A stretch of 64,000 bases of DNA. Source: Dastarcus helophoroides. Lineage: Eukaryota > Arthropoda > Insecta > Coleoptera > Bothrideridae. The stretch covers positions 17,509,539-17,573,538 of the forward strand of contig CM053330.1 of assembly GCA_028583605.1 (NCBI GenBank), written 5' to 3'. Positions 1 through 10,606 of this stretch are shown piece after piece. The notes beneath the pieces were generated by a model. It worked only from the letters and a program-made list of their open reading frames with translations. It was not told where the DNA came from and ran no database searches. How positions within the stretch are numbered: the stretch's first letter is position 1; every line of letters begins with the position of its first letter. A program made the position numbers and the translations under genes.

Positions 1-1095
1 CTGAGAGGTGGATTTGGCAATGGTGCGCGCTTGATCGTCCCAAGAGAAGTTAATACTCGCATTCACTCCTAGGATAGATAGATTAGATCCCATCGGAAGG
101 ATTTTACCGTCCATTAGTATGTTTGTTGCATTATCTTTTGATGTTTTCTTAGAGAAAACAGCGGCCTGAGTTTTTGAAGCGTTGAAGTCGACCAAATTGT
201 TCTTACCCCATTCCAGAATAATCTCGAGATCCTGATTAATCGTTTGTATCTGCTGTTCCCTTAGTCGATCTGAAGCAGCGATAGATAATGGTTTGTCGGA
301 GAAAAAAGATGACACAAGGTTACTATCATCTGCTAACTGAATATAGGATTGGAAGTTGAAGCTAAGTAACAGAAATAGAGTAGGAGCCAGAACAGACCTC
401 TGAGGCACCTTTGCGTTAATCGCAAATGTATCGGATGAGATGCCATCGACGACGACCTGAAGAGATCTGTCAGCGAGAAAATTGGATATCAAATGACAGA
501 GTCCACGAGGAAGACCATAAGATGTTAATTTGACGAGAAGAGATCGGTGCCAGACTCTGTCGAAAGCCTTTAAGATATCTAATGCAACAATCCTAGCCTC
601 ACCATGTTTTTCAATAGCTGAGTTACAGATATGAGTAACATATGCCAGTAGATCGCAAGTGGAACGTTGTTGTCTAAAACCGTATTGCCTGTCGGAGATG
701 ATTCTATTTTTCTCCAGATATTTGAGAATCTCGATGTTGCTAATATTTTCCATCACTTTAGATATAACGGCTAACAAAGATATAGGGCGATGGTTGTTAG
801 CCAGATTTCTTTTTCCTTTTTTAGGGACAGGCTCGCTAGCAGATTTCCAGATGTTAGGGAATACAACTTTTGTTGTAAGAGAGTGTGAACAATTTAGTTA
901 GGACAGGAGTCAACTCTGGGACGCACTTCTTAAGAACAATAGCGGGAATACCATCAAGGCCAGAAGCGTTCGAGGTGTCGAACTCAAGTAGAATCTTCCT
1001 GATTGTGTGCTGTTCCAAATTCCATCACTGAAAAACGTACGTTGATTATCTTCCATGAAGTTGAAGATGGATGATGGAAGATGTCAGTTGGATAT
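1..1095 (-). mobile_element. Jockey-like non-LTR retrotransposon, RT fragment
   Basis: Read on the minus strand this encodes a broken reverse transcriptase. From about 1015 down there is a segment like DTSNASGLDGIPAIVLKKC (fingers), then NHRPISLLAVISKVME near 750-800, YGFRQQRST near 660-690, and ALDILKAFDRVWHRSLL near 545-590. The catalytic box reads LADDSN (canonical YADD) at about 320-340. Frames are interrupted, so the element is dead. It is cut by the window start and its 3' part lies outside. It is the same family as the plus-strand copy at 47.7-49.1 kb and the 3' end at 16.1 kb. Compared with the 47.7 kb copy it keeps the 18 bp after GATGGCATC that the other lost, but lacks about 19 bp just before the catalytic box. 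The N-terminal boundary near 1095 is approximate. Jockey versus a neighbouring clade is inference from motif style. Confidence 0.85.
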
Positions 1096-2820
1096 TAAAT
1101 CAATCAAAAGCCAAGCATCTTTTTCAATATCTAACTAGACAGGAAGTTGACAGTTATTTTAAAATCGGCGAGCGAAAGAGAATACGAATATTCGTGTGTG
1201 ATGGTGTAAACTCGAAAATCCTTATCCAATATAAAAAATTATGAAGGATAATACATTCTTGGTTCAACGACCAGAGACGGTTCCATTAGAGAGACTACTT
1301 TTTTGAGCCTCGCCTATTATAGGAAAATATTGAAGCAAGCAAGAAAGCTTGCTTCTTGCTAATTTTTTGTTAAGACATCTTCCTCTTGTCAAGAGAACTT
1401 CTTGCCTTGTTCAACAACAAGAAAAATCGTGAAACGCTATGCGTAGATCACGTGCTACTGGTGGATGACTTTTTGTTCTTAAATCAGTTGCTGGTCATTA
1501 GTCATTTGTTGATTATTTGCCAAATTTGCTGTGCGCCGATCTTTCTTCTGTATATAGAACCGTGACCTTTGGCCACGGTGTTAATCTATATCGTTTCCTT
1601 TGATGAGTCAATAAATAATAGTTAAAAGCTCTATCAATAACCTAATTTGGACGCAGAATTTATCGAAAAAATAATTTCTATAATCTGATTTAAACTGAAA
1701 TATAAGTTAAAATAAATTCGACCTCTCCATTTTTCTCTTTGTAAGGATCTGAGAATCTCTGAAGATATAAAAGTTTTAGTAAAACCATTAACAAGCAATT
1801 AAATATGCACTTAACCAATTTGCAGCTTCCCACAAAATTTATTTTGTGAATGTTTATAATGCAAATACACTATAAATGAATTGAGTGATTCGCAAGTGAT
1901 TGATGACTACTGATTTCCGCCTGGTGCTCAGAAAGTTAAATTATTGTTAGATAGGAACTCTTTTTTATTTTGAAGGATGCGTGTTTCATACAGATGTAAT
2001 ACTAGTAAAAAATGTGTTAAAAGTATGCCTGCCTTGGGGTAATTATTGTATTAATGTAATCAGCTATAAAAACATTTAAAGGCGGACTACACAATAGTAC
2101 ATTACATTTCTTAATAGACTAATATAATTGTTTCTCGAGTGCGACATAAAAAAGCATGAAAATCGTTTTTAGACGGTTTTCTAAAAGGCCAATTATTGAA
2201 GAGCAATATTAAAATTGTTTTGCAATTTCATACGTGTAATATATTGTTTCATAAAATATTCCAGACATTTAGTAAAGAAGCACCTTAACTGATAATGACA
2301 TGTATTCGTTACTGCTTATAAATTGAAGAAAGTTATTTGCAGTTAAATTCTTCTCTGTGAAGACTAGCAATAACAATGTAATGAGTTTCCGGATATTATA
2401 ATTACATAAATAGAGGTACAGATTGATGATTATACGGCAGAGTTCCGATGAAAATGGATAATGATTTTCGGTTATTTATAAAAAATATCTTTAATTAGCT
2501 TATGCGATTTTGCAATGGAATGATTCTTTGTGGCATCATAATTTCGAAACAATTGTTTGCCAAAAATTCCCATCGGTACATACTTTCACAACGGTAGCCC
2601 ATGTTAAACAGAAGATATATGCGTACATTGTCTTCTAATTTATTTTCTTCTTTGATGGAAACAGACAAATAGTAAGAATGAAATGAAAAAGTCGATTGTA
2701 CGGTTATGAAAATTTTTAGTTTATAAAGATTAAGAACCAACTTTTACTGTCTATGTTTTTAAAAAGTTCAATATTTTATGAATGGGAAAGCTGATCGGAA
2801 AAAGAGCAAATGCCCTTTTT
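1096..2820. other. Intergenic, no gene recognised
   Basis: AT-rich sequence with many stops in all frames and no convincing coding run. A short perfect hairpin-forming stretch of AAGC/GCTT repeats lies near 1334-1362. Short open frames at 2495-2740 (minus) show no family signature. Confidence 0.5.
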
Positions 2821-4221
2821 TCATCTTTTGACATCAAACCGCTTAAAATGAGAAATTTGAAATTTCTAAACTAAGTTAAAATTTCTTGAAAAAGTTGAAA
2901 TCTTTATTTTAAGGTCAGGATATTGAAAAACACTAAAAATATTAAGTTTAAACTTAAATGTCAAGGACAGAAGCCAAAATTTAAAGTTCAAATTTATTTT
3001 GAAGAAACCAAATTTCTAAATTTCATGTTAAACAACAAATATGGTTGTTTTATTAATGTTCAATTTGTTTTTTCGCCAAATTTTGACTTACTTGGATTTC
3101 GGATTATTTTAAAAATGTTATACCATTTTCCCTCACAGTTTGGCTATTTATTCGAAATTTCGAATTAAACTCTAAATTAATAAAAAATAAAAATTCCAAA
3201 ATTAAACAAACTCAAATTGTAATGTTTAGAATCTTTTTTTCTGAAATTAAGTACATTTAGTAAGAGTCGAAATTTTAAGAAAATATGAATTTATTTTTCG
3301 AGAAAGTCCAAATTTTGATAGTCAAAATTCCAAATTTTTTAAAAGTCAAAATTTCTAGTAACTGATGAAAGTTTGAAGAGACGTCCCTGGAAACTTTCAG
3401 GTTAGGTTTTAAACAGTGTAAATTTTTGATTCAAGTCAAAATTTTCAGACGTCTGTGGAAACTTTCAACTAAAATTCTGAAAAATCTAAATTTTTTAATA
3501 AAGCCAAAATTTTGATTTTGAAATTTTAAAATTTGCTATACAAAATGTTGACTAAAAGTCGAAACATTGTGAAAAATAATCAAAATTCTGAAAAACGACA
3601 AATTTTTCAAAAATGTTCAAATTTTCAAGTAAAATTAAAAATTCTAAATTCTAGAGAATAACTAATTTTGTTTTAAAAAAGTGTACACATTTTTAGTCAC
3701 AATTCCGAGAATAAGGCAAAAAAAAATGTAAACTTTATCTCATCTTTCAAAATTGTCAACATTTCCAAACAAAGAAATTTCTCTAAAAAACTTACCAAAA
3801 AAAATATTTCTTTTTTGAAAGCAATATTTTGAAAAATCGAATTAAAAAATCAGATTTTTAAGAAAAATCAAATGTTTAAAAAAAAAATCAAATATTACAA
3901 AGAAATCAAAACTGAGAGAACATCGAAATTTTGAGAAAAAAAATCTAAATTTGGAAAAAACGTCTAAATTTTGAGAATGTCTGCATGTTTCAAAAATAAT
4001 TTGAAATTTTTAAATTAATATTTTCAAAAATAGTCGAATTTTCCAGAAGTTAAAAAAAATCGAAATTTTATAAATAATCAAATTTTCAAAATGTCGAAAG
4101 TATATAAATTTTATAAGAAAAGTGCAAAATTTTTAAAAAACCAAAATTTTCGAACAAATTTTCAGTAAGAATTTCGAGACAAAACTGGAATTTTTAAAAA
4201 AGCTTTAATTATGTAGGGTAC
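2820..4221. repeat. Degenerate AT-rich GAAATTTT repeat, left block
   Basis: Very degenerate tandem-like sequence whose plus strand reads repeatedly like GTCGAAATTTTGAAAAAA with an 18-20 base period. Purines dominate the plus strand. It contains only chance open frames. It abuts the hAT-type element starting at 4222, whose interior is the same kind of sequence. Confidence 0.75.
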
Positions 4222-7200
4222 TAGGGATGTAACGAATATTGGGTTTTCCCACATGCGCGAATGTGAATGTGAATGCGAATATTCATTTCCAACATTCGCG
4301 AATGCAAATGTTGATTTTTCCACTGGGACCAACTTTTGGGACAAATTTTGTGAGAAAAGTTGCAATTTCCAGAATAAATCGTATAAAGAGAAAAAAACCA
4401 GTTTTTAAAAATATTTTCCTGGAAATTTTTATATATAATATTTTTCTTTTCGCAAAAATAGTATTCTCTAAATTTCTACAGGGTGGACCATAAGTACATT
4501 GACCAAAAGTGGATTTTCCGTATAAAATTAACGTGATTTAGCCACATTTACCTTTTACCAAAAGTTGATATTAACAGAGATACAGGTGTCAAAGTTGAAA
4601 AAAAAAATTATGATTTTTCGCATAACTGATGAACACATTTCACTACAGACAAGAAATTTGGCGTAGGGGAGTTTCTTTGGTCAGGAAATTTTAATTTGCT
4701 AACAGATTGCCAGTAACTCATAGGGGACACCACCTGCGCTACCTTGTATTATTCTAAAGCATCATAACTTTTTTTTGCCTTCATGTACACTTATTTTAAA
4801 TAGATATTTTCATTTACCTACATTTTTTACGTAAAAAGGTATACTTTCTAAATGTTGATACAAGCAACCGTTTTTAAGATATTTGCCTTCGAAATTTGCC
4901 GTACGTTTATTTTAAGTTATGTAAATGTGAATTTTTCGCAGTAGGTTTCAAAATAAAAGTAATAAAACTAACTCTAAAATAGTTTATATCGAATATTACT
5001 CTACTGACATTATTATTACACATATTTTTTAAATTTCTAAAGCAAATTTAAATAAAATACCGAAACAAAATTTATTTTCAAAAATAACTATATGGGAAAT
5101 GACCCTTTTCATGTAAATGGATTGCAAACATTTAAAAATCTAGCTGTCTTTTATTGAAATTTATCTCCAAATATCTGCTTTGACCACCCAGACTATTAAA
5201 ATTTTCTTGTGCTGACTCGGAGATCATATCTCACATCTCCATGTTAGAAAATGAATTACGTCTTAATTTTTCTGATTTTCTTTATTGAGATGATTAAAAT
5301 TTAGGTAATATTATCAGCAAAGTAATATTTACCATAAATTAGTTTCAAAACTGTCTTATGATTACTTTTTTTTCAAGCCTACTTGGAAAATTTAATATCC
5401 TAGTATTTTAAAACCAAGGCTCGTCAAGCTTTAAAGGCAGTCTTGGAAACGGTTGTTCGTATCAACTTTCAGAAAGTACACCTTTTTTACGTAAAAAATA
5501 TGGAGAAATAAAATAACTCATTTTAAATTAATATACGTGGGTGCAAAAATCAGTTATAATGATTTAGAATTATGCAGGTTAGCGCAGGTAGCGCCGCCTA
5601 TCAGCTATTGGTAATATTTTAGCAAATTAGAGTTTGTCGACTTAAGAAACGCCCTTATGCCAAAATTTGTGCCTATATTACAATTCATTTCATAATTATA
5701 CGAAAAAATCGAAATTTTTTTTTCAACTTTGACACCCTGTATCTGTTAATATCAACTTTTGGTATAAGGTAAATGTAGCTAAATCACATTATTTTTATTC
5801 GAAAAATCCACCATTGCTCTGTGTACCATTACTTATGGTCCACCCTGTATATATTTTTCTCTAAATTTCGTAAAAATATTATTCTCTAAAGTTCTATACT
5901 TCTAGTAAAATTTTAGAAAAATAATTGAATTTTGAAAAAAAGTCAAATTTTGGATAAAAAAGCTCAATTTGAAACTTCGAGAATAAGACGAAATTTGAAA
6001 AAAAGGTTGAAATTTCCAAACAGTCAAAATTTCGAAAAGAAGGCTGAAATCTCTATAAAATGATCTAAATTTCCAATAAAGTCAAATTTGGAGTAAAAAG
6101 TAGTAATTTAGAAAAAAACGAATTATAATTAAAAAAACAGTTTGGGATAAAGTCGGAATTTTCAGGACATCAAATTAAATATAAAAATCTGAGCTTTTTT
6201 AAAAATTTGAAAAAGATCGTAATTTTGGAACAACACGATTTTCGAGGTAAAAATCGAAATTTTCGAAAACCCAAACTAATTTTGAAAAAAAAATAATCAA
6301 AATTGCGAAGAAAAGAGCGAATTATGGGGAAAATTTCAGGACAAAAGTCGAATTAAAAAAAAAAGACACTTCTTGACTCTATATTTATTTTTTAACGACT
6401 ACCTAAGTGCAGGACAAGCTCCTCCTGCCCCCTGCCATTCTGACATAAAAAAATATTCACCATTGGGATAAACGTCGTCGAAAGATAAGTTAAAATTTGA
6501 ATTTTCTGAAATTTTTGTCTTTACAAAAAATCAAAATTTTAAAAATATATTTTTAAAATTTTGCAAATAAACAATATTCTAAAAATTTCTTATCTTTTTA
6601 CCAAAAGATCCACCAAATTTCGAGAAAAATTGAAGTTTGATAAACAAGTCGAAATTTTCAGAAAGACGAATTAGAAAAAAACGTGGAAATTTTGAGAAGA
6701 AGTCGAATTTTAAGAAATGACAAAATTTTGAAAAAAAAACGAATTTTGAGAAAAAAATTCGAAATTCGAATTTTGAAGAAAGTCGAATTTTAGAATAAAT
6801 TAGAAATTTCAAAGGAAAATGAGAAAGTTTTTAAAACAAGGACGAATTTTGAAAAAAAAATTGAAATTTTGAGAAAATATCGAAATTTCTAGGAAAGAGC
6901 TAGTTTTCAAAAAAAAATGGAAACTAGAGAAGTTTCCCGCAGTTGAGAGTATAAACCAGGGAAAAGCAAGCGTCCCACCCTGCGTTATTGTATTACTATT
7001 AGGAAAAGAAAACATTGGGATTTAAAAATACTGTTTACTAGATGGGACTGGATAAATTACTGCATTAATTATGGTATTATCTTAATAAATGTTTATTCCT
7101 CAATGGTCCATGGACCCCAGTCTAAGGAAACCCTGCTTTAGCAGTTGCCTTGCTATTTCATGTTATTGCCAAATACATTTATAATATATTCACATAATTT

Positions 7201-7283
7201 CTTGCGAATATGAACGCGAATGCGAATATTAAAAAATATTGCAATATTCGCGAATGCAAATGTGAATATTCGTTAGATCACTA
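4222..7283. mobile_element. hAT-type non-autonomous element filled with AT-rich repeat
   Basis: The left end reads TAGGGATGTAACGAATATT. The right end, reverse-complemented, reads TAGTGATCTAACGAATATTC. Both ends then carry subterminal GCGAATGTGAAT-like repeats (4250-4310 and 7205-7270) that include the shared string TTCGCGAATGCAAATGT. The flanks are TAGGGTAC (4214-4221) and TAGTGTAC (7284-7291), a 7/8 match to an 8 bp target duplication, as expected for hAT. No transposase is present. The interior is degenerate GAAATTTT repeat and hosts the foldback at 4479-5847. A non-autonomous hAT is the best reading; the superfamily call rests on TSD length and TIR form only. Confidence 0.7.
4479..5847. 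mobile_element. Tc1/mariner-type foldback MITE with long TIRs
   Basis: The ends CAGGGTGGACCATAAGTA and its inverse are exact and flanked by TA at 4477-4478 and 5848-5849. The inverted arms continue imperfectly for about 420 bp: left motifs near 4560 (TTGATATTAACAGAGATACAGG), 4720 (AACTCATAGGGGACACC) and 4830 (TTTTTTACGTAAAAA) have counterparts near 5740, 5600 and 5485. The element therefore reads as one large hairpin around a unique centre. No transposase frame is visible. It is inserted inside the 4222-7283 hAT-type element, so it is the younger insertion. Confidence 0.85.
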
Positions 7284-7289
7284 TAGTGT

Positions 7290-8325
7290 ACATTATTAAA
7301 AGAGACAAAATTTTCAAAATAAGTCAAAATTTGCGAACACAAAAATATGAAAAAATTATTTTTGAAAATTTTTGGGAAAAAGTTGATATTTTGAAAGAAG
7401 TTGAATAGGAATTGCAAAAAAATTTAATTCTTCATGATGGGCTTTTATTGATCGAAAACATTATGTTTATTAATTTTATTTAACATTTCTACTACCCAGT
7501 TTGAAAATATTTAAATTTTTATTGTTTATTGACAATATTCTAACACACTTTTTGAAATACTTTCAAACTGGGTCGTAGAAATGTTAAATAAAATTAATAA
7601 ACATTAAAAAAAGTTTAATTTAAATCAAACGTAGAATTTTTCAAAAAAAAAGTTGAAAATCACAAATAAAAACCGAATTTCAACAAAAAGCTAAAAAATA
7701 ATAAATTTTCAATCAGAATTTCGAAAAAAGGTCCAAATTTTGAAAAAATGTCAATTTTCTATTCTACATTTTCAAGAAAAAACAAAATTTTCAAGAAAGT
7801 AATATTTTTAAAAAGGATTATTTTGCATTTTGAAAAAAATCAAATTTTTCAAAAAAGTTAATCTTTTTAAAAATGACAAAATTTACCAAAAAAAAATCGG
7901 AATCTCGAGAAGAATCGAAATTTTAAAAAACAGTAGATAGAAATTATTAGAAAAGTAAAATGGTCAAAAAAGTCAAAAGTCTCGAAAATGTCGAAACTTT
8001 CAAAAAAATCACAATTTTTTTGAGCTTTTTTGTAAAAAGTCGAGATAAATGATTAAAATTTTAAGAAAAAAGTTAAAATTTCTAGAAAAATGTTAAAATT
8101 TGGAGAAAAGACTCAGAATTTTGATATGGTATATATATATATATATATATATATGATATAAATTTTCAAAAAAGTGGAACTTTTAAAAATAAGCCTAAAA
8201 TTAATAACTTCTGAAAACATGCAACATTTTTAAAAAAGTACAAATTTTCGCTTTCCTTACATACAAGATTAAGAATTTGTATACAAAAAAATTACAGTTA
8301 ATATTATGTTGAAAACATTTTTATT
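7290..8325. repeat. Degenerate AT-rich repeat with TA microsatellite
   Basis: Same GAAATTTT-type sequence as before 4222, purine-rich on plus. It contains a TA dinucleotide run at about 8128-8154 and the palindrome at 7463-7604. Confidence 0.75.
7463..7604. repeat. Near-perfect 50 bp-arm palindrome
   Basis: Left arm 7463-7512 and right arm 7555-7604 are inverted copies with about two mismatches and no gaps (for example CTACTACCCAGT against CTACGACCCAGT), around a 42 base spacer. The low divergence against decayed surroundings suggests a recent small foldback element or template-switch event. No target duplication is evident. Confidence 0.85.
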
Positions 8326-8394
8326 TAAAAACTGGAAACTTTTACCTTAAACTCCAAACTGCCACAAAAAAGCCCGATGAAGTTTGACTTCAAA

Positions 8395-8590
8395 TTCAAC
8401 ACATATATATTTTTCCTTGGAACTGTATCTCTCTGAAGACGACAGCTTGGCTGTCGAAACGCGTTAGAGCAACGTTTTTTGTGTTTTTTAATCTTTCGTG
8501 GTTTCAGGGGACAAGTTCTGTATTTCAATTTTTGAAGATAACCAAAGACCAGTCCGTTCCACCAAAAAAATTGGAACTGTATGTTTTCAG
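8395..8590 (+). repeat. Penelope-type terminal repeat with hammerhead-like hairpin
   Basis: At 8433-8462 the sequence reads CTGAAGA, a 7 bp stem CGACAGC/GCTGTCG with a TTG loop, then AAACGCG. This resembles the CUGANGA-stem-GAAA core found in Penelope-element terminal repeats. Downstream is a conserved tail ending in a GACCAGTCCGTTCCACC motif. Related copies lie at 29941-30270 and 34238-34332. The family assignment is inference, supported by the Penelope coding fragment just downstream. Whether the core is catalytic is doubtful, because the final G may pair into stem II. Confidence 0.55.
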
Positions 8591-8714
8591 TCACAATTTT
8601 AAACTTAAGTTCGAAGTATATGGGAATCTTAATTAAAATATTAAAATTTCTACTAACTGCAAGATTTTTAAATTTTAAAAGTAGATTGAAAATTGTCGAA
8701 TTTTTAAGAAACTT

Positions 8715-9900
8715 TTGAAATTCATAAAAGAAGCCAATTTTTTATTAGAAATTTCAATTAGGACTGCCACATTTCTTATTTTTAATCAAAAACTGATAAA
8801 TAAAAAAGATTTCAACAGAAAATTTCTAATTTGGAAAGAAGTTGGATTTGAAGTTGGATGTCAATACACACACACACATACATTTTTAGAATACATTAAT
8901 AGTCCACATTCAAATATTAAATTTACCGCAGAAATTGAAAATGAAAATAAAATAAATTTTCTGGATTTTACCATATTAAGGAACTTAGATGAATTAGAAT
9001 TTCCAATTTATAGAAAATCTACGCATACAGACTTTACAATTCCAAATGATTCCTTACATCCAATTTCACACGAATTGGCAGCTTACAAATCGATGATAAA
9101 TAGAGCTTATATGGTACCAATAAATAAAGAAAATTTTAGTCGAGAAATTAAGATAATTAAACAAATACCTTATAACAGTGGATATCCTGAAAACAGAATT
9201 AATAAATTAATATCTAAAAAAGAACACAAATTAGCTATCAATTCTATTTTTCGTAAACAACCAAACACAAAAACAGACTATATTGACTGCTACTATATAT
9301 TTTGAAAACATTTCGAAAAAGATAAGTAACATAATTTCTCTTACATCCCAAACAACATTTAGCTTTAAACCATATAATTCGCTAAATAACATGATTTTAA
9401 TGCAAAAGAAAAAATTCCACGACTTGGTAAATCTGGTATTTATAATCTGAACTGTTCTTAGTGTAATGCTGTCTACCTAGGTCAAAAATCACGTAAGTTT
9501 TACCTTAGATACAGCAAACATCTTGCTGCCTTCAGAAATAAACATCCAGAAATATCAAATTTTTCAAAGCAGCTATTGGAAACACAACATAAACTTACAT
9601 GCACAAACACAGTCGAAGTATTACATATTTGTAATAACTCTAAAAAACCTAATTTAATCAAAGCCATAGAAATTCACAGATATTTAGAATCTAGTCAATT
9701 TACACTTATAAACGAGCAGTTTGATCTTCTGAACACACCTCTGATTGAAGCTTTGGACGAGAATTCGGATTAGACGAAATATGCGTAGGAGTTTGTGATC
9801 TTTGGAGCTTGTTAACGATGGCTAAACAAATTGCTGGTATAACTTCCGATGATGCTGTAAAGCGAAACGTGGTCCTGTCTTAGCAAATATTTATCTAAAC
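8715..9900 (+). mobile_element. Penelope-like retroelement, 5'-truncated (RT end plus GIY-YIG)
   Basis: From about 8880 the frame encodes the C-terminal end of a Penelope-type reverse transcriptase. Diagnostic pieces are NKINFLDFTI, YRKSTHTDFTIPNDSLHP and HELAAYKSMINRAY. The frame stops at 9305. After frameshifts, 9420-9772 encodes a GIY-YIG-like endonuclease piece: SGIYNLNC at about 9431, a SKHLLETQHK-like run near 9570, then a C-terminal frame 9576-9773 ending ALDENSD. The 3' end carries a hammerhead-like motif at 9846-9869. Penelope elements use the GIY-YIG nuclease for integration. The RT palm is absent, so this is a 5'-truncated dead copy. It ends roughly 700 bp before the ZP gene's start codon. 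Confidence 0.85.
9846..9869 (+). ncRNA. Hammerhead-like motif of Penelope element
   Basis: CCGATGATGCTGTAAAGCGAAACG fits the minimal Penelope hammerhead layout: a CUGAUGA-like box (here CCGATGA), a short stem GC/GC with loop, then GAAAC. One core base departs from consensus (C for U at position 4), so self-cleavage may be lost. Confidence 0.45.
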
Positions 9901-10605
9901 ATTGTGGAATCTTTAATATCTGCTGCTGTTTTAATCGTTAATAAAGTTTAACAGTTATGAATATATCAATATTGAAAAATTCCACGAAGTAAGGGTTGGA
10001 AATGTCAATAAATCAATTGTTAGCTTACACTAAATTTGTAAAACAGACCTTTTGAAATATTAGGCTTCAAATTAAAATGAATGAATAATTATGAAAATGG
10101 GAAATTTGTAATGTTGAGCTAAATTGTTTCGGAAAAAAATGCAAATTTATAAATCAAAATTTGTTTGAGATTTTGTGAAAAATATTGATATTTTAAAATT
10201 AAACTCACCTGTCCAGAAACTACATACCTAAAAGTTATTTCTCTAAATTCTTTATGGTCTTTTGAATATATAGAATAAAATGTATACAACTACCTATTAA
10301 CATTACTTGTTTCAAGAAAAATATTCCTCATCATACTACGTTTCCCTTATGATTTGGGTGCAAAATTAACCGAGTTGTTTAATTTTATGACGAGTTTTTC
10401 ACCCACGACAGACAGTCGGTGGTGGTGCACAATGTCTAGAAAGATCAATTGAAAAATATTTTTAATATTTCATATACAAAGAATGTAATTAAATTCTCTG
10501 TAAATTACAAAAAAAATACCTTTCTTTTAATGTTATTGAAAGATTTCAAATAATATATGTCTTAATCTGACAAGCTGGCAATAATTATACATTTTTTTGT
10601 TCTAG
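9900..10605. other. Upstream region of the ZP-domain gene
   Basis: AT-rich, no coding run. An imperfect inverted repeat CACCCACGAC/GTCGGTGGTG lies at about 10399-10435. The last bases before the ATG, TTTTTTTGTTCTAG, are a good 3' splice site, so the 5' untranslated exon and promoter should lie upstream and were not located. Confidence 0.5.
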
Positions 10606-10606
10606 G

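Noticed and set aside
6579..7015. Phe/Lys/Ser-rich minus-strand open frames
   Set aside because: They arise from the GAAATTTT repeat inside the hAT-type element; composition and lack of motifs show chance frames.
8325..8594. 89 codon minus-strand open frame
   Set aside because: Lies in the Penelope-type terminal repeat and has no family signature; the same repeat at 30 kb does not keep it open.
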